Below, in pieces: positions 1 through 8,400 of a DNA stretch of 64,000 nt; position 1 is the stretch's first letter, and every line of letters starts with the position of its first letter. This stretch comes from Saccharopolyspora elongata (GTDB taxonomy: Bacteria; Actinomycetota; Actinomycetes; Mycobacteriales; Pseudonocardiaceae). Where the stretch lies: NCBI RefSeq assembly GCF_004348985.1, contig NZ_SMKW01000039.1:1-64000 (forward strand), read 5' to 3'. The notes below the pieces were generated by a model, which was given only the letters and a program-made list of their open reading frames with translations, searched no databases and had not been told where the DNA came from. Position numbers and translations under genes: made by a program.

Positions 1-30
1 CTCCCCTTCCCCCTCCCTAGGAGCCCCGCA

Positions 31-1446
31 GTGGACACCTTCCTCCACTGGCTGCAGCACGAGACCTCCGGACTGCTCACGTTGTGCGCGGTCGGCATCG
101 CGGTGCTGCTGCTGATGATCATCAAGTTCCGCATCGAACCGTTCATCGCCCTGATCGTCTCCGGGCTGCTGATCGCGCTGGCCGCCGGCCTGTCGGTCCA
201 GGAAATCGTCGGCACCGCGCAGAAGAGCAGCGAATCGCTGCTGGAAGGCGGTTTCGCCGGAATCCTCGGGCACATCACCGCGATCGTCGGCCTCGGCACG
301 ATCCTCGGCTCGATGCTGGAGGCCTCCGGCGGCGCGCAGCTGCTGACCCGCAGGCTGCTCGCCGCCTTCGGCGAGCGCCGCGCGCCGCTGGCGATGGGCC
401 TGTCCGGCTTGGTGTTCGGCATCCCGGTGTTCTTCGACATCGGCATCTTCGTGCTGGCGCCGCTGGTGTACGTGGTGGCCCGGCAGGGCAAGCGGTCCAT
501 CCTGCTGTACTGCCTGCCGCTGGTGGCCGGGCTGTCCATGACGCACGCGTTCCTGCCGCCGCACCCCGGCCCGGTGGTGGCCGCCGGGCTGCTCGGGGTG
601 GACCTGGGCTGGGTGATCCTGATGGGCTTCGCCTGCGGCATCCCGGCCTTCATCGCCAGTGGTCTGCTCTACCCGGTCTGGATCGGCAACCGCATCCACC
701 TGCCGGTGCCGGAGGACATGCTGGCCGCGGCCGACGCGGTCGCCGAGAAGAACGCCGCCGAGGGCCGCCGCGACCCGAGCCTGGGCACCGTCGGGTTCAT
801 CATCGGCCTGCCGATGGTGCTGATCCTCGGCGCCACCTTCGGCAGCGTCACGCTGCCCAAGGGCAGCACGGCGCTGAACGTGCTGACCTTCTTCGGCAAC
901 CCCACCGTGGCGCTGACCATCGCGGTGCTGCTGTCGTTCTGGCTGCTGGGCACGCGGCGCGGGATGACCGGCAAGGAGATCTCCGAGCTGACCGGCGCCG
1001 CGCTGCGCCCGCTGGGGATGATCCTGCTGGTGATCGGCGCGGGCGGGTTCTTCGGCAAGGTGCTGGCCGAAACCGGCGTCGGCGAGGCGCTGGCCGGGTC
1101 GCTGCAGTCCACCGGGCTGCCGGTGCTGGTGTCGGCGTACGTGATCAGCAGCGGCCTGCGCATCGCGCAGGGTTCCGCGACGGTGGCGATCGTGACCACC
1201 GGCGGCATCATCGCCCCGCTGCTGCACGCCGGCGACTACTCGCAGGCGCAGCTGGCGCTGATCGCGGTGGCCATCGCCGCCGGTTCGATCATCGCCTCGC
1301 ACGTCAACGACGGCGGCTTCTGGATCATCAGCCGCTACTTCGGCATCCCGGTCAAGGACATGCTGAAGAGCTGGACGGTGCTGGAGACGATCCTGTCGGT
1401 GGTGGGCTTCGCGATGGCGGCCCTGCTCAGCGCGCTGGTTCCGTAG
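31..1446 (+). CDS. gntP: GntP-family gluconate:proton symporter
   Basis: A 471-residue, very hydrophobic protein with a dozen or so membrane segments. It has the GntP hallmarks: an N-terminal EPFIALIV segment, the GFAGILGHI stretch, the FGIPVFFDIGIFVLAPL motif and FLPPHPGPV. Such permeases import gluconate or related hexonates by proton symport. The GTG start is preceded by AGGAG (positions 20-24). It is slightly longer than the roughly 440-450 residues usual for the family. The lactonase at 3776, on the same strand, could supply aldonate substrate, but the genes between do not make this a clear operon. Family assignment is firm; the exact substrate is inferred. Confidence 0.93.
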   Translation: MDTFLHWLQHETSGLLTLCAVGIAVLLLMIIKFRIEPFIALIVSGLLIALAAGLSVQEIVGTAQKSSESLLEGGFAGILGHITAIVGLGTILGSMLEASGGAQLLTRRLLAAFGERRAPLAMGLSGLVFGIPVFFDIGIFVLAPLVYVVARQGKRSILLYCLPLVAGLSMTHAFLPPHPGPVVAAGLLGVDLGWVILMGFACGIPAFIASGLLYPVWIGNRIHLPVPEDMLAAADAVAEKNAAEGRRDPSLGTVGFIIGLPMVLILGATFGSVTLPKGSTALNVLTFFGNPTVALTIAVLLSFWLLGTRRGMTGKEISELTGAALRPLGMILLVIGAGGFFGKVLAETGVGEALAGSLQSTGLPVLVSAYVISSGLRIAQGSATVAIVTTGGIIAPLLHAGDYSQAQLALIAVAIAAGSIIASHVNDGGFWIISRYFGIPVKDMLKSWTVLETILSVVGFAMAALLSALVP

Positions 1447-1572
1447 CCACCGCTGGGCCGAACGGCCGGAAGGACGCCGATTTCCTTGCTGCGGCGCCGG
1501 AAATGCCCGTAACCTTCAACGGATTGTCAACTGAGGAACGGGTTCACCGACGCCGACGCGAGGAGTGTCCGC

Positions 1573-3294
1573 ATGGGCCTGAGCAGACGGTCGTTGCTTC
1601 GATCCGCTGGTGCCGCAGCGGGTTTGGTGGGGTTGACGCCGGCGCTGGCGGACGCCGCCGCGCTGATCCCGGCGGATGCGCCGACCCCGCCGCGCGGCCC
1701 GGGCGAAGGGCTCGGTCCATTCCGCAAGCTCGTGGTCCGCGGCGTCAACGTGATCGTCGGGACCCGCGGCGAGGTGCGCGGCCCGGTGGACGTCGTCATC
1801 GCGGGCAACCGGATCCAGCAGATCATCCCGGCCGGCGCGCCGTCGCAACAGCTCGCGCCGAACCGGGCGCCGCACGACGCCGAGCACGAGATCGACGCGA
1901 CAGGCATGTGGCTGCTGCCCGGGTTCGTGGACGAGCACGCCCACAGCGGTACGGGCGGTTCGCCGCGGACCTACGCGTACAAGCTGTGGCTGGGCCACGG
2001 CGTCACCACGGTTCGCGGCGTTTCGCTGACCAAGAACGCCGATGCCGTCGCGGACCAGGAACGCAGCGAGCGCAACGAGATCGTGGCGCCGCGCATCGTC
2101 AACTACCAGACTCCGGGCAGCGGCTGGGAGGACGGCCCGGTCGATTCGCCGGAGAAGGCGCGCCGCTGGGTGGACTGGGCCGCGCGGCACGGCGTGGACG
2201 GCATCAAGTTCTTCGGCGAGGGCCCGTACGGGCGGCCGGAGATCGAGGCCGCGATCGCCCGGGCGAAGCGGCACGGGCTGGGCACCACCATGCACCACTC
2301 ACCGCCGATCTACCCGCAGCTCAACGCGCTGGAAACCGGTCGGCTCGGCTTGGGCACGGTGACCCACTTCTACGGCCACTTCGAGGCACTGCTCAAAGAG
2401 GGCCGCGAACACCCGAAGCCGCCGGACTACGACTACGAGAACGAGGCGTCGCGCTGGCGCGCGGTGGCCGAAGTCATCGACTACACCTTCCCGCCGGGTT
2501 CGCCGCAGTGGCGGTCGTACCTGGCGCGGCAGCTGGACAACGGCGTGACGTTCGGGCCGACGTTCGGCGTCTACCTGGCCGGGCGGGACCTGTTGCGGGC
2601 GCGCGGCCTGGAGTGGCATCCGCGGTTCGCGCTGCCGTCGCTGTGGAACTTCTGGGAGCCGAGTCCCGAGGCGCACGGCTCGTTCTACTACGACTGGCGC
2701 ACAGAGGACGAGGTGCGCTGGAAGCGCTTCTACCTGCAGTACATGCAGCTAGTCCACGACTACAAGGCGATCGGCGGCCGGATCGCGGGCGGCACCGACC
2801 CGGGCTTCATCTACAACCTGTACGGCTTCGCCAACATCGCCGAGCTGGAAATGCTGCGGGAGGCCGGACTGTCGCCGATCGAGGCCATCGAGGCGATGAC
2901 GTACGGCACCGCGCAGACGCTCGCCGAGCCGACCGGTGCCGCGCCGGAGTTCGGGCTCGTCCGGGAGGGCCTGCTGGCGGACCTGGCGATCGTCGGCGAG
3001 AACCCGCTGCAGGACCTGAAAACGCTGTACGGCACCGGAACTCCCCGGCTCGACCCCGAAACCGGCGACATCAAGCGCATCGGCGGCGTGCAGTGGACGA
3101 TCCGCAACGGCATCGTCTACGACGCGAAGCGCCTGCTCGCCGACGTCGCCGAGATGGTGCAGGCGCAGAAGGCGGCCGGCGCGTGCCGGGACGTCGATCC
3201 GGACTGGAGCACCGCGGGCCCCTGCGGCGGCAACCCGGGCGCCGACGTCGCTCCCGCCGCGAAACCCGCGAAGCGCGCGGCTGCGCTCCCCTGA
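1573..3294 (+). CDS. Tat-exported amidohydrolase-family metalloenzyme
   Basis: 573 residues. The N-terminus has a twin-arginine signal (SRRSLLRSAG, then a hydrophobic stretch ending ALADAAA near residue 30), so export in folded form is expected. The mature part is an amidohydrolase-superfamily barrel. A beta-sandwich entry (residues 53-85) leads to the metal site VDEHAHSG (His122, His124), followed by TMHHSP and VTHFYGHF histidines, and GGTDPGF supplies the late Asp. The C-terminus returns to the small sandwich with GLLADLAIVGENPL, typical of imidazolonepropionase/dipeptidase-like members. The substrate cannot be read from sequence. The ATG follows GAGGAG at 1559-1564. The tail beyond residue 535 is low-complexity Ala/Pro/Lys. 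Confidence 0.88.
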   Translation: MGLSRRSLLRSAGAAAGLVGLTPALADAAALIPADAPTPPRGPGEGLGPFRKLVVRGVNVIVGTRGEVRGPVDVVIAGNRIQQIIPAGAPSQQLAPNRAPHDAEHEIDATGMWLLPGFVDEHAHSGTGGSPRTYAYKLWLGHGVTTVRGVSLTKNADAVADQERSERNEIVAPRIVNYQTPGSGWEDGPVDSPEKARRWVDWAARHGVDGIKFFGEGPYGRPEIEAAIARAKRHGLGTTMHHSPPIYPQLNALETGRLGLGTVTHFYGHFEALLKEGREHPKPPDYDYENEASRWRAVAEVIDYTFPPGSPQWRSYLARQLDNGVTFGPTFGVYLAGRDLLRARGLEWHPRFALPSLWNFWEPSPEAHGSFYYDWRTEDEVRWKRFYLQYMQLVHDYKAIGGRIAGGTDPGFIYNLYGFANIAELEMLREAGLSPIEAIEAMTYGTAQTLAEPTGAAPEFGLVREGLLADLAIVGENPLQDLKTLYGTGTPRLDPETGDIKRIGGVQWTIRNGIVYDAKRLLADVAEMVQAQKAAGACRDVDPDWSTAGPCGGNPGADVAPAAKPAKRAAALP

Positions 3295-3385
3295 CCACTA
3301 GCGCGGTGCAGTGCGGATCACCTCCGATCGCGCCCGGTTTCTGCTTGGCTGGTCGTGTTGGCGATAACGACCGCGGGAGGTTCGC

Positions 3386-3685
3386 ATGGCGCTCACGCAC
3401 TGGGGATTCATCTACACGGCAGCGGGCAGCACTTCGGGCGGCGATTTCAACGTCGTCGACACCGGCGAGTGCCGCACCGTTCTCGTCGGGGTGGACAAGC
3501 CCGAAGAGGGCATCGAGGTCGCACGTCGTCTGGTGGAGGAGGGTGCGCAGCTGATCGAACTGTGCGGTGGGTTCGGGCCGGTTTGGGCCGGGCGGATCAT
3601 CGAGGCGATCGACGGCGCGGTCCCGGTCGGCACCGTCGGCTACGGCCCCGAGGCCGTCGACCAGGTGCACGCGATCTTCTCCTGA
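3386..3685 (+). CDS. Small DUF6506-like protein
   Basis: 99 residues, soluble, no signal. It begins MALTHWGFIYTA and contains EGAQLIELCGGFGPVWAGRI, with one Cys in a Gly-rich loop followed by VPVGTVGYGPEAVDQV. This pattern matches the small stand-alone proteins grouped as DUF6506, which have no known function. The start is chosen because GGGAGG lies just upstream of the ATG. It is probably monocistronic: 91 bp separate it from the amidohydrolase stop and 90 bp from the lactonase start. Confidence 0.7.
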   Translation: MALTHWGFIYTAAGSTSGGDFNVVDTGECRTVLVGVDKPEEGIEVARRLVEEGAQLIELCGGFGPVWAGRIIEAIDGAVPVGTVGYGPEAVDQVHAIFS

Positions 3686-3775
3686 CCCGGGCGACCTTAG
3701 GCCGTTTTGGTCTAGTCCAATCGGGCCCGATGCGGCAGACTGACGCGCGATCATCCACCGAACAGGGAGAACATC

Positions 3776-4936
3776 GTGCGGGACAACGCAATGCCGCGTC
3801 GCCGGTTCCTCACCGCGGTCGGCGCAGTCGGCTTCGCCGGTGCGGCCGGGATCGCCACGACCAGCACCGCCTGCGCGGCACCCCCGGCCGCCGCGCCGCA
3901 CCCCGCCACGCCGGCGACGCACCACCAGGCGGGCCTGATGACGCTCATCGGCAGCTACACCTCGGCGAACCCGCCGGGCCGCGGCCTGGAGGTCGCGATC
4001 CGCAACGAGGCCGGCGTGCTCGAACCGTCCGGAGTGGTCGACGGGGTGCCCGACGCGTCGTTCTTCGCCTGGTCGCCGGACCACAAGTTCCTGTACGTCA
4101 CCAACGAGATCCCGCAGGGCACGATCACCGCCGTGGACCTCTCCGCGCACCACCCGGTGGTGCTCAACAGCCGGCCCAGCGGCGGCGCGGGGCCGACGCA
4201 CATCGCGATGCATCCCAGCGGCGAATTCCTGTTCACCGCCAACTACACCGACGGCACGGTCGCCGTGCACCGCCGCAACGCCGACGGCAGCATCGGCGAG
4301 TCCACCGACCTGGTCAAGCACCCCGGCTCCCAGCCGCACGCCCACCAGGTGCTCGTGGACCCCACCAAGAGGTGGGTCGTCGCCGTCGACCTCGGCGCGG
4401 ACGCGGTGTTCGTCTACGCCTTCGACACCGCCACCGGCAAGCTCACCCAGCACCAGCACCTGGAGCTCCCGGCGGGCAGCGGACCCAGGCACCTGGCGTT
4501 CAACTACACCCGCGCGTACCTGCTGGCCGAGCTGAAGTCCGAGATCACGGTGCTGGACTGGGATCCGGAGGCCGGCCGGTTCACCCCGGGCCAGGTCGTC
4601 GGCACCCGCGAGCCCGACGCGTCCGGCGAGAACTTCCCGGCGGAGATCGCGATCTCCCGCGACGCGAAGTTCGCCTACGCCTCCAACCGGGGCGACGACA
4701 ACATCGCCACGTTCGCCATCGACGAAGCGGGCCTCACCTTCCAGGGCACGACGCCGACGGGCGGCAGCTGGCCCCGGCACTTCGCCCTGGACCCGGAGCA
4801 GACGTCCCTGTTCGTGGCCAACCAGCGAGCGGGCACGATCACCCGCCTGGCCCGCGACCCCGGCACCGGGGTCCTCACCCCCACCCAGGACAGCTTCGCC
4901 TGCCCCTCGGTCGCGGCCATCACCTTCCACGGCTGA
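3776..4936 (+). CDS. Tat-exported lactonase-family beta-propeller protein (YbhE/Pgl-like)
   Basis: 386 residues. An RR signal (PRRRFLTAVGAVGFAG) is followed by a hydrophobic stretch and an Ala/Pro linker, so the enzyme should be exported or membrane-associated. The rest is a seven-bladed propeller of the cytosolic-lactonase type (PF10282): LIGSYTSANPPGRG, GAGPTHIAMHPSG, SQPHAHQVLVDP, GSGPRHLAFN and SWPRHFALDP are the repeated H-containing blade loops. Family members hydrolyse 6-phosphogluconolactone or related sugar lactones; an extracellular aldonolactone is more likely here. The GTG start has GGGAGAA upstream; the ATG at 3791 is an alternative that keeps the RR motif. Confidence 0.87.
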   Translation: MRDNAMPRRRFLTAVGAVGFAGAAGIATTSTACAAPPAAAPHPATPATHHQAGLMTLIGSYTSANPPGRGLEVAIRNEAGVLEPSGVVDGVPDASFFAWSPDHKFLYVTNEIPQGTITAVDLSAHHPVVLNSRPSGGAGPTHIAMHPSGEFLFTANYTDGTVAVHRRNADGSIGESTDLVKHPGSQPHAHQVLVDPTKRWVVAVDLGADAVFVYAFDTATGKLTQHQHLELPAGSGPRHLAFNYTRAYLLAELKSEITVLDWDPEAGRFTPGQVVGTREPDASGENFPAEIAISRDAKFAYASNRGDDNIATFAIDEAGLTFQGTTPTGGSWPRHFALDPEQTSLFVANQRAGTITRLARDPGTGVLTPTQDSFACPSVAAITFHG

Positions 4937-5166
4937 CCGGTTTCTGCCGCGGCGGCCCGGCTGGGCGCTAGGCGCCGAGCCGGGCCTCGATCCCGGCGAC
5001 GATTCTGGGCCGTCCGGCAGCCGTGTCCGCCGGTGCGCGCGGCGGAGGGTTTTCCTCCACGAACGTCGATCCCGCTGGTGGCGAAGGGGATTGCCGCTTC
5101 CGCTCCGCGGGGGCCGGTCGGGGGTTCGGCGGCTTGGCGAACAACGCGCTCCCACCCGGTGTACTG

Positions 5167-5188
5167 TTTCACTAGATAACTGGTGAAA
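5167..5188. promoter_or_regulatory. Imperfect 22-bp palindrome, probable GntR/YtrA operator
   Basis: TTTCAC, ten bases, GTGAAA, with 18 of 22 positions symmetric. It lies 28 bp before the first ABC gene, overlapping an A/T-rich TAGATAAC that could be the -10 region. The only regulator in the locus is the YtrA-like GntR protein at 7107, so this is the natural candidate operator. The palindrome is seen directly; the binding partner is inferred. Confidence 0.55.
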
Positions 5189-5216
5189 TGGTTTTATTTG
5201 ACCGGGAAGGGCGATC

Positions 5217-6092
5217 ATGAATGCAGGAGAGGTGCCCGCGGTGCGGACGCACCAGCTGGCCAAGAGATATCGCCGCGGGTGGGCGCTGCGCGGTTGTTCG
5301 CTGTCGTTGCCCCCGAACCGGGTGGTCGCGCTGGTCGGCCACAACGGGGCGGGCAAGAGCACTCTGATGGGTCTGACCGCCGGTCTGCTCAAGCCGACCG
5401 AGGGCGACATCGAGGTGTTCGAGCGGCGGCCCAGCGGAACCGGTGCGCCTGAGGAAGTGGCCTACGTGACCCAGCAGAAGCCGCTCTACGCCGGCCTGAC
5501 CGTGTCGGAGACGCTGCGCTTCGCCGCGCGGATGAACACCCGCTGGGACCAGGCGTACGCGGAGCAGCTCGTCCGATCGGCGGAGGTGCCGTTCGACGCC
5601 AAGGTCGGCAAGCTCTCCGGCGGGCAGCGCACCAGGGTGGCGCTCGCGCTGGCGCTGGGGAAGCGCCCCAGGCTGCTGATGCTCGATGAGCCCCTGGCCG
5701 AGCTGGACCCGCTGGCCCGGCAGGCGACTCTGCGCACGCTGCAGGAGGAATCCCAGCAGCACGGCATCGGGATCCTGCTGTCCTCGCACGTGCTGGAAGA
5801 ACTCGAAGCGGTCTGCGATCACCTGGTGCTGCTGAGCCGCGGCCGGGTGCGGTTGGACGGGCCGGTCGCCGATCTCGTTGCCCGGCACCGCGTTCTGCGG
5901 GGAGCCGGGCAGCTGCCCGTTGCGCCGGGCGACGTCGTCGACAGCGTGCACTCCGGGCAGGAGCAGGTCCTGATCACCAAGCGGCGCGGGCCGGTGACAG
6001 CATCCGGGTGGCGCGAGCACGCGCCCCGGTTGAACGACATCGCGCTGGCCTACATGCGCAACAACGACGACAACGCGGAGGTGGCGGCATGA
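5217..6092 (+). CDS. ABC transporter ATP-binding protein
   Basis: 291 residues. A complete nucleotide-binding domain is visible: Walker A GHNGAGKS (about residues 42-49), Q-loop in YVTQQKPLY, signature LSGGQRTRVALALALGK, Walker B LLMLDEPLAELDP and switch His in LLSSHVLEEL. The C-terminal 80 residues are an accessory tail. It pairs with the permease that overlaps it by 4 bp (ATGA). A GTG at 5241 preceded by GAGAGGTG is an alternative start. With the GntR gene and second ATPase, this resembles the ytr/bcr-type efflux or envelope-stress ABC loci of Gram-positive bacteria; the substrate is unknown. Confidence 0.93.
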   Translation: MNAGEVPAVRTHQLAKRYRRGWALRGCSLSLPPNRVVALVGHNGAGKSTLMGLTAGLLKPTEGDIEVFERRPSGTGAPEEVAYVTQQKPLYAGLTVSETLRFAARMNTRWDQAYAEQLVRSAEVPFDAKVGKLSGGQRTRVALALALGKRPRLLMLDEPLAELDPLARQATLRTLQEESQQHGIGILLSSHVLEELEAVCDHLVLLSRGRVRLDGPVADLVARHRVLRGAGQLPVAPGDVVDSVHSGQEQVLITKRRGPVTASGWREHAPRLNDIALAYMRNNDDNAEVAA

Positions 6093-7051
6093 TCTGGGTC
6101 GCCTGGCGGCAACATCGCGCACAGCTGATCACCCTGGCCGCCCTGCTGCTGCTCGGTAGCGCGACCGTGCTGGTGCTGCATGCCAGCATGACCGGTGACA
6201 TCGAGGAGTACGGCCTGCAGACGTGCCTGTCGATCCGCGAGAAGACCCCCGACTGCGCGCAGATGCGGGTGGAGTTCCAGAAGGAATGGTTCGATCTGAT
6301 CAAGATCGGACAGGGAATGGTCTTCGCGCTCCCGGTGCTGCTGGGTGCGTTCTTCGCCGCGCCGTTGTTCGCCCGGGAGATCGAGCACGGCACCCACGTG
6401 CTCGCCTTCACCCAGTCCGTCAGCCGGCTCCGCTGGATGCTCACCAAGGTGGCGGTGCTGCTGCTGCCGTCCGCCGTCGTGGCGTTGGTGCTCCAGTTGC
6501 TCGTCGCCCGGTGGGTGGCGGCCGCCGGGATGCTGGGCCCGTTGCGGAGCGGCCCGTTCCAGTGGCTGAGCTTCGACACCACCGGGCCGATGCCGGTCGT
6601 GCACCTGCTGTTCAGCTTCGCCCTGGGTGCACTGCTGGGCGCGGTCATGCGGCGTTCGCTGATGGCCCTGTCCACCACGCTCGGCACGCTGGTCGTCCTG
6701 CGCGTCGTGGTGACCAACGTCGCCCCGAACTTCTTGCCGGTGCAGCGCCTCACCACGTCCGACCCGACGATCAGTGCGACGCCCAGTGAGCCCGGGGCCA
6801 TGGTGCTGGACTCCGGCTTCCTCGGTAAAGGCGGGCAGCTCCTGCGCCCTGAGTCGTCGGACGTGACCTCCTGCCCGATTGGTGTGGACTTTGGTGCCTG
6901 CTACGCGGAGAAGGGTCTGACCGGAACCTTCGCCGACGTGATCTACCCGTCCGCGGCGCCGGGTCTGCAGCTGGCCGAGTTCGCCGTTTTCGGCCTCGCC
7001 GCGATCTTGCTGCTGGTGGGAACCGCGTGGACGCTGCAACGGCAGCACTGA
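6089..7051 (+). CDS. ABC-2-type membrane permease
   Basis: About 320 residues from MIWVAWRQHRAQL. The first membrane segment is at residues 15-35 (LITLAALLLLGSATVLVL), followed by a long extracytoplasmic loop with Cys residues, then five further segments including one at the C-terminus. It is the membrane partner of the ATPase upstream, whose TGA overlaps this ATG. The second large loop also contains Cys pairs (SCPIGVDFGACY). An earlier in-frame ATG at 6008 lies inside the ATPase gene and is unlikely. Confidence 0.85.
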   Translation: MIWVAWRQHRAQLITLAALLLLGSATVLVLHASMTGDIEEYGLQTCLSIREKTPDCAQMRVEFQKEWFDLIKIGQGMVFALPVLLGAFFAAPLFAREIEHGTHVLAFTQSVSRLRWMLTKVAVLLLPSAVVALVLQLLVARWVAAAGMLGPLRSGPFQWLSFDTTGPMPVVHLLFSFALGALLGAVMRRSLMALSTTLGTLVVLRVVVTNVAPNFLPVQRLTTSDPTISATPSEPGAMVLDSGFLGKGGQLLRPESSDVTSCPIGVDFGACYAEKGLTGTFADVIYPSAAPGLQLAEFAVFGLAAILLLVGTAWTLQRQH

Positions 7052-7106
7052 TCCGGCGGCGCCGGGTTCCGCGCTCGGATGAGCGGGGCGGATTATGCTG
7101 GGCCGT

Positions 7107-7508
7107 ATGATCGAGTTCCGGATCGACCGTCGTTCCGGGGTCTCCACGTACGTCCAGATCATCCAGCAGGTCAAACAGGCCATGCGGCTGGGCCTGCTGG
7201 GGCCCGGTGATCGGCTGCCCACTGCGCGTGAGGTGGTGGAGGCGACGGCGGTCAATCCGAACACGGTGCTCAAGGCGTACCGCGAACTCGAGCGCGAATC
7301 GCTGGTCGAGGCCCGGCGAGGGGTGGGAACCTTCGTGACGCGTTCGCTGGCGAGCGAGCTGACCGCCGTCGAAGCGCCGTTGCGACGCGATCTGGAGGAC
7401 TGGATGAGCCGCGCGAAGAGCGGTGGTCTCGCCGTGGAGGCCGTCGACGCGCTCTATGCTGCCGTCCGAGACGAGCACTTCCACGCTGAGGGGCCGAACG
7501 CAACATGA
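7107..7508 (+). CDS. GntR-family repressor, YtrA subfamily
   Basis: About 133 residues from MIEFRIDRRSGVSTYVQI. It has a winged HTH of the GntR type (LGPGDRLPTAREVVEATAVN, then NTVLKAYRELERESLV and RRGVGTFV), followed by only a short helical tail of about 50 residues. That size, and linkage to ABC genes, define the YtrA subfamily. It probably represses this operon through the palindrome at 5167. An in-frame ATG at 7095 is possible, but the 7107 start matches the usual N-terminus of the family. Its stop overlaps the start of the next ATPase (ATGA), indicating co-translation. Confidence 0.88.
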   Translation: MIEFRIDRRSGVSTYVQIIQQVKQAMRLGLLGPGDRLPTAREVVEATAVNPNTVLKAYRELERESLVEARRGVGTFVTRSLASELTAVEAPLRRDLEDWMSRAKSGGLAVEAVDALYAAVRDEHFHAEGPNAT

Positions 7509-8353
7509 GCGCGTTGAGCACCACCGGGTTGTCCAAGAGCTACGGCCGGAAACCGGCGCTCCAGGACTGCACCGTCGAACTGCCCGAGGGAAAGGTGATC
7601 GGGCTGGTCGGCGCGAACGGCGGGGGCAAGAGCACCTTCCTCGGGCTGGCGGCCGGACTGATCCGGCCGTCGGCCGGGCAGGTGCGGGTGTTCGGTGACG
7701 AGGTGCGCGGCCGCCTGCACCCGGACGCGTCGTACCTGCCGCAGCACCGCCCGCTGTACAAGGACTTCACCATCGCGGAGATGATCCGGACGGTGGGCGC
7801 CGTGAACCAGCGGTGGTCGCCGGAGCGGGTGGAGGAGGCCCTGGCCGCGCACCCGGAGATGGCTCGGAGCAGCCGCGTCAGTTCTTTGTCGCAGGGCATG
7901 CGCACCCAGCTCGCGCTCGCGCTCAGCCTCGGCCGGCTGCCGAAGCTGCTGCTGCTCGACGAGCCGATGTCGGATCTCGATCCGCTCGCCCGGGAGGACT
8001 TCCTCCGGCTGGTGATGACCGATGTCGCCGAGCGCGGGATGACGGTGGTGCTGTCCTCGCACTCGCTGGGTGAACTGCGCGACGTGTGCGATCACCTCAT
8101 GCTGCTGCACGCCGGACAGGTGCTGCTCAACGGTGATGTCGAGAAGATCCTCGACGACCACCTCGACGTCATCGGCCCGGCCGACGACGGAGGCTCGGTC
8201 ACCGGCACGGTGATCCACACGAGGCGAACGGGCCGGCAGCAGCGCTCGCTCGTGCGCACCCCCGGCTCGCTCGCGGCGGGCTGGGAGGGGCAGCGGCCGG
8301 AGCTCGAAGGGCTCGTGACGGACTACCTGCGGGCTCGGCAGGGAAATCGCTGA
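7505..8353 (+). CDS. Second ABC transporter ATP-binding protein, variant signature
   Basis: 282 residues. Walker A is GANGGGKST, Walker B is LLLLDEPMSDLDP and the switch is VLSSHSLGEL. The signature reads SLSQGMRTQ instead of LSGGQ, a variant common in ABC-2 exporters. It overlaps the GntR gene by 4 bp and shares its order of motifs and C-terminal tail with the ATPase at 5217, suggesting duplication. No second permease follows; it may work with the one at 6089 or pair with that ATPase as a heterodimer. Confidence 0.9.
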   Translation: MSALSTTGLSKSYGRKPALQDCTVELPEGKVIGLVGANGGGKSTFLGLAAGLIRPSAGQVRVFGDEVRGRLHPDASYLPQHRPLYKDFTIAEMIRTVGAVNQRWSPERVEEALAAHPEMARSSRVSSLSQGMRTQLALALSLGRLPKLLLLDEPMSDLDPLAREDFLRLVMTDVAERGMTVVLSSHSLGELRDVCDHLMLLHAGQVLLNGDVEKILDDHLDVIGPADDGGSVTGTVIHTRRTGRQQRSLVRTPGSLAAGWEGQRPELEGLVTDYLRARQGNR

Positions 8354-8400
8354 TCACCGCGCCGGTCGGGCGTGCAGGTGCAGCGTGGTGACCGCCACGA

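Noticed and set aside
84-3554. Very long plus-strand open frame across the permease and amidohydrolase genes
   Set aside because: Arg/Ala/Pro-rich translation typical of the wrong frame in GC-rich DNA; the other frames encode recognisable proteins.
3071-5410. Long minus-strand open frame of 779 codons
   Set aside because: Antisense shadow of the DUF6506, lactonase and ABC genes; no recognisable domain.
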